NCBI GenBank assembly: GCA_023525975.1
Contig: CM042021.1
Coordinates: 106,747,501-106,811,500 of the forward strand
DNA: 64,000 nucleotides
Reading direction: 5' to 3'
Source: Smallanthus sonchifolius
Lineage: Eukaryota; Streptophyta; Magnoliopsida; Asterales; Asteraceae
Shown here: in pieces, positions 42,517-53,881 of the stretch
Numbering within the stretch: the stretch's first letter is position 1
Layout: every line of letters starts with the position of its first letter
Translations under genes and position numbers: made by a program
Notes under the pieces: generated by a model
The model's database searches: none
The model's input: the letters and a program-made list of their open reading frames with translations, nothing else
What the model was told of the DNA's origin: nothing

Positions 42517-42529
42517 TCTCCCATTTCGT

Positions 42530-43900
42530 GCAGGAACAACCAAGGAGGACTGTCAATAACCTTTGGTATGTTGATAGTGGTTGTTCCATGTATATGACAT
42601 GAGACATATCTCTACTTCATGATTTGCAAATTTTTAATGCAGGTTATGTTTCCTTTACGGAAGGTAAAGGTGGCAAAATTAGCATGAAGGGTACTCTGGT
42701 TAATGGTTCTTTAAGTTTTCATGACGTAAGCTACCTCTCTGAGCAAAATCATAGCTTGCTGAGTGTTTCTCAAATTTGTGATAAAGACTTTTCAGCACAT
42801 TTCACAAATAAGGAATGCTTAATTTTAAAATGGGGCTCCATGGTGCCCGAGGAATGGATTTTGTTAAGAACACCCCGTAAGGGAAACTCTTATGTTATTG
42901 ACATGAACAGTAAACCTATTTATGAAAATACATGTTTTTTTTTTCAAAATCAGCTGAAACAGATGCTATGTTGTGGCATCGTCGTCTTGGCCATGTTAAT
43001 CTAAAAAATCTTAATCGAATTGCAAAGGGTAATCATGTTCGTGACTTACCTATTAAAGAATTCTTTTCTATTGAGAAATGTGTTGCATGTGCCAAAGGGA
43101 AACATCACATGAAGCCCCACAAGTTAAAGTTGATCAATTCAATTGACTGTGTTCTCCATCTACTTCATATGGATCTCTTCGGTCCAATGAATGTGATGAG
43201 CATCAGAAAAAAGTCTTATTATTTAGTTATTACTGATGATTACTCATGTTTTTCATGGGTTTTCTTTTTCGCTAACAAAAGTGAGACTGCGGAGCTTATT
43301 AAGAATTTCATCATTCTGGTGGAAAATCAAAAGGATGTGAAAGTTAAGGCTATTCGATGCGACAACGGAATTGAATTCAAGAATGTTGTCTTGAATCAAT
43401 TCTGCACTGAAAAAGGGATAGCTAGACAATAAAGTGCAGCTCATACACCTCAACAAAATGGTGTAGCAGAGCGAAAGAATAGAACACTCATCGAAGCTGC
43501 TAGGATAATGCTATCTGAATCCAAGTTTCCTCTATTCTTTTGGGTTGAGGCTGTTAACATAGCTTGTTATGTGTTGAATAGGGTTCTTCTTAACAAAAGT
43601 CTACAGATGACTCCGTATGAGATTCTCTACAATGAAAAGCCCAAGGTTGGATACTTCAGAGCCTTCGGGTCCTACACACGGAATCCACTCCAAAGTTCGA
43701 TGAGAAGGCCGATGAATGCTACTTTATGGGTTATGGTTCAAATACCACCACTTACAGAGTTTGCAACAAGGTCACCATAGAAATCAGAGAGTCAGCATAT
43801 GTTGACTGGCAGGAGCAGAATCCAACTGATGCAGAATGTGGTCCAGTATGGTTATTTGACTATCATTCTCTCTTTAAATCATTTAATGTTTGAACTGATG
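42530..43900 (+). pseudogene. protease and integrase, copia B (disrupted)
   Basis: The protease motif WYVDSGCSMYMT near 42563 keeps the catalytic DSG but has Tyr where His is usual in HMTG, and a TGA follows at once. The frame shifts to 42624-43004 (LLSVSQICDKDF, LILKWGSMVPEEWILLR), then to 42932-43432 for the integrase zinc finger (WHRRLGHVNLKNLNR, CVACAKGKHHMK) and the core HMDLFGPMNVMS, IRCDNGIEFKN. A TAA at 43430 precedes the third acidic residue in HTPQQNGVAERKNRTLIEAA. The frame continues to about 43760 (FWVEAVNIACYVLNRVLLNK) and decays. Confidence 0.85.
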
Positions 43901-44225
43901 TAATTGCAGGGACTGATTATGACTCATTTGAGTTGAGTGACGATGATGACGGTACATACACTGGACCAATGCTAATTATTGATCCACCGGAAGTTCTAAG
44001 ACAAAATGCTTCATCTTTACTCAGGAGCCTGTTCCTGATGTAACAAATGTCTTTGAGGGTTCACCAATAAATGCAGAGGACTCTACATCTGTAGTAAATG
44101 AAAGTACTTCTACACCTGATACCATAGATGCCTCTCAATTCCAGGAGCCGATTCCTGAGGAAAGTGTAATCGAGAAGCCGATTTCCGACACCACTAATGA
44201 ACTCGATGAAGAGACTCAAGATAAT

Positions 44226-45919
44226 TTGACCAATCTACCTGTGACAGTTCAGGTTCCTGAAACTCCATCTCATCGGATTAATAAGGATCATCCGGTAGAT
44301 AGAATTATTGGATCATTGACTGACGGTGTCAAGACTAGAAGCACTGCTGGAGATATCAACATATGTCTTTATTCGTGTTTCATCTCTCAAATCGATCCAA
44401 AGAATATAAAGATGGCTCTCCTTGAGTCTAGCTGGGTTGATGCCATGCATGAGTAGCTGAATCAATTTGCAAAGCTCAAAGTTTGGGAATTATTGCCATT
44501 TCCACCCGGCAAGAAAGCTATTGGCACTCGTTGGGTATTTAGAAATAAGAAAGATGAAAGCAAAGTGATAATTCGTAACAAACCACGTCTCGTAGTACAG
44601 GGGTTCTACTAGCAAGAAGGGATCGATTATGAAGTAGTGTTTGCACCGGTCGCTCATCTGGAGGCAATCAGGATTTTCTTGGCATATGCATCATATATGA
44701 ACTTCACAATTTATAAAATAGATGTTAAGACAACATTTATGGAAAGGTTAAAGAGGAGATTTATGTTTGTCAACCTCCTGGGTTTAAAGATTGTGATCAT
44801 CCAGATTACGTGAATAAACTAGATAAGGCTCTGTATGGCTTACATCAGGCGCCTCATGCTTGGTATGCCACTCTGACAGACCATCTACTTGCTCATGGTT
44901 ATACTCGCGATGCCATTGATCAGACCCTGTTCGTTCGGAAGGTGGATGATGATCTCATTCTGGTGTAAATATATGTGGACGATATTATTTTTGGGTCCAC
45001 AAATGAAGATCTATGCACTGAATTCAAAAGGTTATGGAAAAGAAGTTTGAGATGAGTTCCTTGGGTGAAAGGACATTCTTTCTTGGTGTGCAAGTGAAAC
45101 AATCAAGTGACGGTACTCTCATCCATTAAGGCAAATATGTGGACGACATTCTAGAAAAGTTCAAGTTTGCTGATCAAGCTACTACTACTCCTATGTCTGC
45201 TCGGCCAGTTTTGGATGCCGACATAACCGGGGTTGCCGTTGATCAGAAATTGTATCGATTTATGATCAATTCATTGATGTATTTAACGGCCAGCCGCCTG
45301 GACATCATGTTTGCAGTGTGTCAATGTGCCCGTTATCAGGCCAATCCTAAGATGTCCCACTTAACTACTATTAAACGTATCTTTCGGTATCTAAAGGGCA
45401 AGCCTCGGCAAGGCCTTTGGTATCCTAAGGATTCAAATTTTGACTTGTATGCCTTTTCTGACAGTTACTATGGAGGTTGTCAGCTTAAGAGGAAATCTAC
45501 AAGCGGAGGATGTCAATTTCTGGGGGATAGGCTCATCTCATGGCAGTGCAAGAAGCAACACACAGTCTCCACCTCCACTGCTGAGGCTGAATACGTTGTT
45601 GCATCGGCTTGTTGCTCACAAGTCATCTGGAAGCAACACCAATTGCTGGATTACCGTTTGACTTTCCTAAACAAAGTTATTTTTTGTGATAATGAGGCTG
45701 TCGTTCTTATAGTTAAAAACCCGGTCCAGCATTCAAAAACCAAGCATATTGATATCAAGGTGCATTTCATCCGAGACTGTTTTAAGAGAAATCTCATCTG
45801 TCTTAAACGTGTTGATACTGACAACGATGTTGCAGACATCTTCACAAAAGCATTTGATACGTCTCGATTCAATGTGCTTGTAGAATCCCTGAAAATGATT
45901 GGTTTTAAAGATTTAACAT
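44226..45919 (+). pseudogene. reverse transcriptase and RNase H, copia B (disrupted)
   Basis: The RT is fragmentary: ISQIDPKNIKMALLESSWVD, then a TAG, AIGTRWVFRNKKDESKVII, LVVQGFY-stop-QEGIDYE, and YKIDVKTTFM, where a deletion shifts the frame. Then ALYGLHQAPHAWYATLTDHL, a stop before IYVDDIIFGSTNEDL (about 44971), and FEMSSLGERTFFLGVQVKQS. RNase H is intact from 45139 to about 45919: INSLMYLTASRLDIMFAVCQ, AFSDSYYGGCQLKRKSTSGG, STAEAEYVVA, FCDNEAVV, KTKHIDIKVHFIRD and DIFTKAFDTSRF. Confidence 0.85.
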
Positions 45920-45966
45920 GTCACAAAAAGATTTTTCTTTTTCATTTAAATCTGTACATTTTTTAG

Positions 45967-47997
45967 TTTTTTATGCATAAATTTAGGGGAAGAAATCAAT
46001 AAAAATACAAAAAGAATCTGCTTTTAGTTTTTTGTTAGTTTCAAGAAAAATACAAAAAGTGTCTGCTTTTAGTTTTTATTAGTGTCAAGAAAAATACAAA
46101 AAGAGTTTGTTTCTCGGTTTGCAAATAAATGGGAAGTGATATGAATGTTCGTTTCTTAAGGTTTGGATCAACACATGTAAGAAAGGACTAGGATCTTTGT
46201 TGGATATGTTGATAGGCTCTGCATGTGATACACTTGAACTAAATAATCTTGTGACCTTAGTGAGGAACATCTCATAGACTAGTGTAGTTGGTGATTTCCT
46301 GTTAATAATTGAATACTTAAACATAAAGGTTGATGAACTGTGGATAAACCATGTTCTATCGAGATTGCACAAACCGAGACCCTTCACAAAGGGGTTGCGA
46401 GCTGACTTGTTACAAGTCTATGTATATAGTAGATGAATAAAAGACATGCGTAGTCATGCAAAAAATGAAAAGACACTCAATGAAAGTGCAAAGCTAATCT
46501 ACAAAGCAGAATTCTGAGCAAAAAGACATGCAATGTTAATGTCATCCATTAGGAACAAATTTAAAAGATATGTCTAAAGGCGTACATAAATGTATATATA
46601 TACTATTTTTTCTTTTGGGCCATGGTGACTGAGATAAAAGGTCTTTGACGAATTTAGGATGCGTAAGTCCGTCGTGCTGTATTCCTGGGCAAAATTTTGA
46701 TATTCCTAAAATCAGTTCACAAACCCATACTAGTTATGCTCAGTTAGTTATTACTTAGATGCTCAAAAGATCACAAGGAAAGGAAGGTTTACCTGATAAG
46801 ATGTGGGGTCCATTATAGTTCATCAAGAATTCACATAATTCATAGTTCATTTTATTATAGGTTTCTGAGATATGAGCATGGGACCCATTGAGTCATAAAT
46901 AATTCTATCAAAACATGATAACATAAGTCACAGTGAAAGACTTAGGTTTGACACTAAGCTTGAGTTTAGAAGGATCTGAATATTAGCAATCTACTTGAAC
47001 TGTGTGAGTAAATACATGCTGAAAAATGTTCATTGGTCTGCCTATAGAACGATATGATCCTATTGCAAACTCCATAAAGTCTCATTGTTGATTAGTTTGT
47101 ATAGGTATAGGTGTGTTTAAGTTTCAAATTTATTTTCATTTTTATTTTAATTTTATTTTTAATTTTTTTATTTTTTATTTATTTGTTTTGTTTTAATAAA
47201 ATGACCTTGTTCAAATGTGTAAAATAAACGTCTAAGGGATTAATTTTTTTATTCTCAAGTTTTTGGTGTGGCCCACATGAATTCACGGTGGGCCCCCACT
47301 TGATTGAGCCAAGAACTGTTTAAGGGAGAAATCAATCCTAAGGTGGGGTCACATGTTCACGGCTCTCACTCTCTCAAGAATTACTCTCCCACAATCCTAT
47401 TGGTGATCGGTCAACCTTGCTACTGATTTCTGTGTCCTTGATCTAATCTACAAGTTTCATTGCTGCTTCAGGTACATATCGTATGCCATTTAACTTCATA
47501 AATTGCTCAAATCTTATTACCTAATCATCATCCAGACTGTAAACCATGTTTGATCCTTAAAACCTATGCTTCCATGGGTGAAAGTTGAAATTGGTTGATT
47601 GTTTGGAGTCGAAGACTATTGGTGATCACATGAATAAGGTCAAGAACCTGCAAATCGTTGTTTTAGTGATGAATTTTGGAAGTTGAGCACTACTTGGTGT
47701 TACCCGAAAAAGGGTTCACGGTAAAGATTCAAAATACCGTGAACCTTTGAGCTTCCCGTATACGATTTTGTATACCGTGATCCACCAGGTGACTGTGAAC
47801 CTTGTGCAAAGGTCGTAAACCCCTTTTGTGGCTGTAAACCTCATTTAACCGTAAACCCCAAAAGAAAATTCTAGAACATCATATGGACCGTAAACCCTCT
47901 TTTGTCCGAATACCCTTGATTTTCGGAGAACTATTGTGACTTAAATTTGATTCTTATTTAATAATTATTGTTCTAACTTATTAAGTTTTGTGCAGAT
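45967..47997 (+). other. copia B spacer between pol and extra ORF, with likely intron
   Basis: No gene in 2 kb. Three ~47-65-bp repeats of CAAGAAAAATACAAAAAG lie at 45.99-46.11 kb. Purine tracts AGGGGAAGAAATCAAT (45987) and AAGGGAGAAATCAATC (47322) look like extra polypurine-tract copies. A T-rich tract is at 47125-47200. GTTCACGG motifs recur at 47281-47365 and 47705-47780, some inverted as CCGTGAAC. A donor-like CAG/GTACAT at 47471 and an acceptor TTCTAACTTATT, then TTTTGTGCAG, at 47971-47995 flank a 0.5-kb segment ending two bases before the ATG of the next ORF. Splicing is inference. Confidence 0.5.
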
Positions 47998-49525
47998 ATG
48001 GCAGAAATGAGGTTTGTACATGATCACAATGTGTGTGCATTCACCTTGAATCCACCTAAGGAGTATGAATATTTTCAATCAATGGTTGTGGGGTTGACAC
48101 TTTCCCCCATCAACTTTGCTGTTATGGAGAATCCAATCATCTACAGGAGTTTCATTCAGGATTTCTGGGCAACTGCTTCCATTCATCCCAATGACAATGG
48201 GGAGGAATGCATTATTGGTACTATTAACAACAAGAGTATCAGAGGCCATTATCAGAGAGGCACTATAGTTTGGTGATGAACTTGTGTTTCCAACAAAGCT
48301 AGCTGCAGATATAGTTACACCTATCCTACTAAGAATGGGATATGAAGGGGACTATCCTCCTGTCTACAAGAAGCTGTTTAATCCATACCGGAGATATCTT
48401 TCACATGTGTGCATGAATTGCTTATCTAGAAGAAAAGGGGGATTTGATGAACTCAATGCCACTATTTCATCTGCTACGGTTTCTTTAACCATGAGATGGG
48501 ACTACAACTTTTCTAAGATGGTATTTGAAGAATTAAAGAGCAATCTGAAAGGGGGTAAAAAGGACATCTTTATGATGTATCCTAGGTTTCTCCAGATCAT
48601 CTTCAACAGAAATCATGTGGATCTGGAACCTACTGTAGAAACACTCGACCTGAAGTCCATGGGTCCGATGATCTTCAAGTTTATGAATGTCAACAAACAT
48701 GGAAAAAGAGTGTATCAGGGGTCGCATCCCCTTGAAAAGTTTGGCAGATTCGCTGCACTGGAAAATGAAGATGTTGAAGAACCGGTTGTCCAAGTTGAAG
48801 CTGAGGTTGCTGAGGAGCAAGTACTACCTCCTCAACCATAGATTGAGCAACACAATGAACCACAACCACAAGACCCAGTTGTGCCCGAGCCAGAAGTTGC
48901 TGAAGAGATATCTTCATCTGACAGTGAAGGCACACCGGAAAGACCACTGATACCTATAAATCGGTAGGTTCGGGAAATGGAAAGTAAAAGACGTAGAGTT
49001 GAGATTCCTCCTCTTACCTTTTCGTCTAATCAAGCTGACACCGATCCAGAGTACACACCAGATCTAGATCTCCAATCCAGACCTAGAAGGAGAGAAGATC
49101 CAAGACATGCTCGTATGCACAGACACCCACACCAACACCAATAACAATTCCAACACCTTCCTCTTCCACACAGCTACCACAATCACCACTACCCACCTCA
49201 ACCCTACCTCATACATCATCCCAGGTGAGCCCTGATACTACCGCTTTCGACACGGATCAATTCATTATGTCATCAACTGAAGCTTATAGAACTGAGAAAG
49301 CGAGGGGCAAGAGCCATGTTGATGCTTCTACTCCTGCTCCTGTGGATCCTCACATTCTACAGGAGAGAGTATTTGTTCTAGAACAACAGGTGGCAGCTCA
49401 GAATGCCAAGATCATGTCATTGGAAGCCAATCAAGGCTACTTGACTGCTCTAGTTTTTTAGTTAAAGAAGAAGCTAAAGGACCTAGAGGGCAAGAATACC
49501 CAAAACCAAGATAATGACAATAATA

Positions 49526-49566
<41 letters not shown>

Positions 49567-50589
49567 AAGGGAGGTGGAGATACCTGGGGAAGTAATCAGG
49601 GAAATCAAAATGAAGAAAATCAAGATAATGATCTTAATTTTGATTTTGAAGGGAATCTTGATGAGAATAAAGATGATGTGTCTCCTGATGATGTAAAAAA
49701 AGATAAAGATACAAGCCCCATGGATGCATCTCATGTTGAAATGTTTGATAGTTCTTCTGATTCAGAGCTAGAGAGACTGAATCAAGACATTGATGATGAA
49801 GTAAATATAATCAGCTCCACTACTGAAGTAAATGAATTAGCAAATGCATGAACAAAGGTAAGAAAAGAACGTCCTGAATGGATATTACCACCTGGTCCAC
49901 CTACAAAAGCTCATGTCACAACAACTATTGATGGATACTATTCTAAAAGAGGTGACAGGTCGAGGATTGCTTCCTGGCATTTTGACGAAGAGAAGAACAT
50001 GTTCGTGGTGAAGAGGAATAGTGGTCGGCTGGAAGATTATAAGCATGCTAATGACTTTAGCTCGTAGACTAAATTATATCTTCGGGAGCTAAATGAAGCA
50101 TATTTTGTCAACAGAGGAAACGTTACAATGGCAAACATGTTTTATGACTTTCTTAATCGACAGTGCCTGACAAACTTTGTCGGTATGAAGACTACTGACT
50201 CAAAATTGAAGAAAGCAAAGGGTGTGAAGGACTCTCATACTAGTAAAAGTGTATATAGCGTTATATGGCCATCAACAAAGATCACTAAGAAAGTACATGT
50301 TCACAAGAAAGTACCTGTGAACTCACTAAAGGACTTCCAGTTTTGAGCTTATGATCCAGTTTCTGCTAGAGCTTTGATCGTGACAAGTACTACTGAGTTT
50401 AGAATTATAGATACTTTTGATCTATCAAAGTTCGGGGAAGAAGACATAAATGTGTTGGCAAGGAATCAAATCAGAATTGATCAATTGTGGGAACAACAAG
50501 CTAAAGTTTTTACTGTAGCAGTTGTTGATATTATTCGAAATAAGCTTTATGTAGGCAGTGGAAACCATGAAGCTGACATCAAATTTTGA
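47998..50589 (+). pseudogene. extra 3' ORF of Sirevirus-like element (env-position protein, not envelope-like)
   Basis: About 860 codons. Met 47998 opens MAEMRFVHDHNVCAFTLNPP; then MENPIIYRSFIQDFWATASI. A frameshift lies near 48260. Then FPTKLAADIVTPILLRMGYE, RRYLSHVCMNCLSRRKGGFD, SLTMRWDYNFSKMVFEELKS and FMMYPRFLQIIFNRNHVDLE. The FxMYPRFLQ, CLSxKxG and W(D/N)YNFSKMVF blocks match a family of proteins annotated in Asteraceae genomes next to copia elements. After a TAG at 48839 come an acidic proline-rich part, a coiled coil (RVFVLEQQVAAQNAKIMSLE), a poly-Asp tract from a GAT microsatellite (49528-49565), and a basic C-terminal half with stops at 49459, 49849, 50065 and 50344. No signal peptide or transmembrane segment, so it does not look like an envelope protein. 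Confidence 0.7.
49528..49566 (+). repeat. GAT trinucleotide microsatellite in coding frame
   Basis: About twelve GAT units in the frame of the extra ORF encode poly-aspartate; the other two frames (ATG, TGA) give spurious poly-Met or stop. Confidence 0.9.
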
Positions 50590-50609
50590 AGATCATTTGC
50601 TAGCTTAAT

Positions 50610-50624
50610 CCTTGGGGGAGATAG
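50610..50624 (+). other. polypurine tract of copia B
   Basis: CTTGGGGGAGATAGTAGGA, ending about 8 bp before the 3' LTR. The GGGGGAGA core is the expected plus-strand primer. Confidence 0.7.
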
Positions 50625-50632
50625 TAGGACCT

Positions 50633-50967
50633 TGTTTATATGATTAAGCTATTTAGGTGTTGTGCGTGAAACCGTGAACAGGGGTTCACGGCTGAGGTGT
50701 TTTGGGCTGGCTATAGGCCGAGTACGTGTAGATTAGACCTATTATTGTGTAGCTAGCTATAAATACATGTATACCCTAATCATATGTGTTTAGCGGTTTT
50801 TGGTGTTTTTCTTTGTAATCACGTTTGACAATATATCGTGTTTTACCTTGACTTCCTTGTTCTTGAATCACCATACCTAGTAGTTTTCTCCTACTAAGTG
50901 TGAGAATTGATATCATGTTCGTATTTGTGTGTGTATTCGAAGATCCATAAGAAGATTGGGACTTACA
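50633..50967 (+). repeat. copia B 3' LTR (335 bp)
   Basis: TGTTTATATGATTAAGC to GGGACTTACA. About 22 mismatches to the 5' LTR by eye, scattered, while the hairpin and TATA box are identical. Confidence 0.9.
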
Positions 50968-52554
50968 GTATTCATTCTATTCCATCTTCTTATATTCTTT
51001 TGTTATTCTAACAACATGATCATGATGAATCTTAACTTTATTCTATATTAACTAATATTCTAATCAAGCTAACTAACATAATCAATCGATCATAGGATCC
51101 CGTTTGAAATGGCGGCTATGCCGCTGCATTCTATGAATCCTCCATACGTTCTTCGGTAATAGTGTGCTCTGCCGATACCATAGAACATATGGATTAACAT
51201 AAACACGTTGTATCTACTATATACTAACGCTACATACATCGTTATAATTTTTATTTACACTTTCGGTAACCTTAAAACCCTAAACGGTCCACTTAACTAC
51301 AACCGTTGATTTTGGACAGAAACAGTGGTGATTTAACTAAGCATAACTTGATCATAATTAAACGAAACTGAGCAAACCCAAACTCCACGACGTAGTTCGT
51401 CGAGTCAAAGTTCCAACCATAATTGGCTCGTTTTCTAATTCAAAAGCATGACTCTGCAGTAGCCAAAACGGGACAGGAACGTTTTTCAGTACCTTCTGTC
51501 TTGTTCGACTGTTTTGACTATGATCCGAGTCTCAAACGGAAAAACTTTTTAAATGAAACTTTTGTGAAATGATTTAAACTAGTTGCCTGTAAAATTTCAT
51601 GATTTTAGCACGTCGTTTGATATTTTTAGCGAACACGTTTCTGTTCAGCTCATTTGCTGTCCAAATCTGAAAATAAACAACATTAACAATCTCCTATTCT
51701 ATCTTCTACTTTCTCGAATCTAATAATGTTCTAACTTCCAATAAACGTCATCCAAACCCTAATTGACTATATTGTGATCTTTTAGGATGTTGATCTAAAT
51801 CCTAGAACTCTCAAGCTTTACGGGTCAATCATCCTCTCAACACAAAAGTGAGTTCGTCAAAGCCCCTTTTACTTTTAAGTTTTGGGGTGGAAACATGTAC
51901 CGTGGAACATTCAAACATTTTCATACAAATCAACTAAAACGTTTTTCATATACTTGTTAGAATTGAATGGCTATACATGATTGCATATTCGTAAACGTAA
52001 ACTCCCTCGTGTGATTCATACACAACCACTAACTTTTTATAAGTCAATGGTAGTACGATAATGGATCCAAAGGTGTGACATACCCATTCATCACCCGGGT
52101 AGGGTGGTGAATGATCGAAATCCGACATATTCATGATTTGGTGGGTTCCAAATCTCTTTGGGGGCAATTTAGTCAATAGGGTTGGTTGTGGACTTCATGT
52201 ATGGATTTAATTGACTTGTATATTTAATATGTTTGTATTTGATTTGTACATATATCGTTGTGTGTCAAAACCTATGAGACTCACCAACTTTGTAGTTGAC
52301 ACTCGTTTTTACATGTTTTTAGGAATTGAAAAGTAAGAGTTTAGAATTAAAGATTTATCACCATAGGATTGCATGATGGCCTTAGAAGATGGCAAAATAA
52401 AATAAATTTATCATTTGTGTTTTAATTTCATTTGAGACTATGTAATGAATTATTGGTTTTTAATAATATATCCTTAGTATTTCTTTATTCCTTGTGTTCT
52501 TGTTATTCAATTTCGTCGCTCTCCCGTGATTCCGCCTTTGGCAGGGGTGTGACA

Positions 52555-53272
52555 ATATGTATCCCGACAGACAGTATGGTGGTCGGAAAGAAGTCGACTG
52601 GAAGATGCATGTGTATCTCGGCAGACAATATGGTGGCCAGAGAGAAGTTGACTACAAGATGCATGTGTTTCCCGGCGGACAATATGGAGGCCGGATATGG
52701 GTCGTCTGCAAAGACTGCAAGATGTTGGTGTATCTCCGAGCACATGGACGGAGAGAAGGTGATCGTAGAATCAATTGCTTCAGGCGCAATTGAAGTGTAT
52801 GGATGCTAGTGAAAATCTATTAGCTTGTTATGTGGTGTTGCAAAATAAATAAAGCATCTCGTAAGTAAAAGAGCAAGTATTTATGTTTGCTCTAAGCTTC
52901 ATTGATGCCTATAAATAAAGCAAAATCTTATGTTTTAATTTTATTATATTGTTTTGTGATGCATTATAACAAAATAAATGGTTACATTATAATAAAAATA
53001 ACAACAAAATAGTTATATATTTAAAAAATATTTATGTGAAATTATAAGATAAAAGTAGCATAATTCATTTATATCAATAAAAGCAAATATAAGATAACTT
53101 ACATTGACATATTGCTAAGAAATGAATTATGTTGCTATAGTGAAAAAAATGTATGTTATTGTAATTCTAGTAATTTTCAAATTATGTTAAGATTATTTAT
53201 ATAAATATGAAATTTTGTTCATATTTTTTTGAAATAGGCTTTTTTAAGTAAGAATTAGTTTATAATATATCT
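52555..53272 (+). pseudogene. second GRDP-like copy, right part (array end, C-terminus, 3' flank)
   Basis: It resumes at ATATGTATCCCGACAGACAG in the middle of a repeat unit and gives three more units, then AGYGSSAKTARCWCISEHMD, GEKVIVESIASGAIEV and the stop, followed by ~470 bp of 3' flank almost identical to that of the intact gene. The stop codon region differs (GAAGTGTATGGATGC), adding three residues. Homology ends at about 53272 where the LINE fragment begins. Confidence 0.85.
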
Positions 53273-53870
53273 TAAGAGCTTTTCCGACCCGTTCGAATAA
53301 ACAAGTACTTAAAAAGATCAATATTTTCCCTTGGAGACTTCTGCTTGACAGCCTGCCGACCCGGATGAACCTTTGGAATAAAGGTTTTGATATTCCGTTC
53401 ATAATGTGCCTGTTTTGCGCCAATGAGATTGAAAGTATGGAACATCTATTTGGGACTTGTCAAATAGCAACTAGTGTGTGGAGGTCTATCATGACTTGGT
53501 TAAACATTGATGGGCCTAGAGTTTTGAAGCTGACATATATGGGCAATTGGATAGATTCATTAAATATTTGCAAGTCCAAAAAACAGATGTTGGAAGGTAT
53601 TATTTTCACGTATTGGTGGGTGATCTGGAAGGCTCGAAATGAAGCTATATTCAAGGTGAATGATTTGAAGATGGAGCTTATATTCGATTTGATCTCCTAT
53701 TTTTCTTTTATGTGTGGATTAGTAGTCGAAATAATAAAATTAAAATTTCATGGAACGAGTGGTTGAAAAACCCTTACTTATGATGTAATTTTGTTGTTTT
53801 GTTGATGTTTGGTTAGCCCTTTCTAACCATCATCCTTATTTATAAAAGTTCTTTTTGTTGTTCAAAAAAA
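53273..53870 (+). pseudogene. LINE 3' end: zf-RVT domain and A-tail (5' truncated)
   Basis: From about 53300 the plus strand reads INKYLKRSIFPWRLLLDSLP, TRMNLWNKGFDIPFIMCLFC and ESMEHLFGTCQIATSVWRSI, the zinc-binding reverse-transcriptase (zf-RVT) domain found at the C-terminus of plant L1-type LINEs. The order CxxC then HLFxxC is intact. The ORF continues with GIIFTYWWVIWKARNEAIFK to a stop at 53764. The 3' untranslated end (CCTTATTTATAAAAGTTC, then TTGTTGTTC) runs into an A-rich tail at 53863-53881. The left edge abuts the duplicated GRDP flank, so this is a 5'-truncated insertion. Confidence 0.85.
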
Positions 53871-53881
53871 AGAGGAAAAAA

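Larger units (their letters stand above)
38683..50972 (+). mobile_element. Sirevirus-like Ty1/copia element B, both LTRs, extra 3' ORF
   Basis: 5' LTR to 39018, primer site, repeat-rich leader, gag with two zinc knuckles, protease, integrase, RT, RNase H, a 2-kb untranslated spacer, an extra ORF (47998-50589), polypurine tract and 3' LTR to 50967. The direct repeat GTATT is found at 38683-38687 and 50968-50972 and is the likely target duplication, with about 4 bp lost from the 5' LTR tip. About 22 differences in ~335 bp between the LTRs (counted by eye), together with numerous stops, indicate an old copy. It sits in the chromovirus solo LTR. Confidence 0.85.
37847..52554 (+). mobile_element. 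chromovirus-type solo LTR split by copia element B
   Basis: Left part 37847-38682 starts TGTAACATTTATGC; right part from about 50973 to 52554 ends GGGTGTGACA. Removing copia B gives an LTR of about 2.4 kb with TG...CA ends. Flanks are ATGTG (37842-37846) and ATATG (52555-52559). Deleting the LTR and one flank restores GATGCATGTGTATCCCG, exactly a GRDP repeat unit, so this is a real insertion. No internal gypsy genes lie inside, hence a solo LTR. The left part has a probable TATA box (TATAAACATATGG near 38501). The right part shares CTCACCAACTTTGTAGTTGA with the LTR at 12.5-14.3 kb. Confidence 0.8.

Noticed and set aside
49483..49734. Open frames rich in Met or Ile around the GAT repeat
   Set aside because: They are alternative readings of a trinucleotide microsatellite inside the extra ORF.
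47998..50589. The extra ORF as a true envelope glycoprotein
   Set aside because: No signal peptide, transmembrane segment or cysteine pattern is visible; sequence is coiled-coil, acidic and basic.
53365..53766. A host gene for the zinc-finger-like protein at 53.4 kb
   Set aside because: CxxC...HLFxxC plus the A-rich tail identify it as the 3' end of a LINE, 5' truncated.
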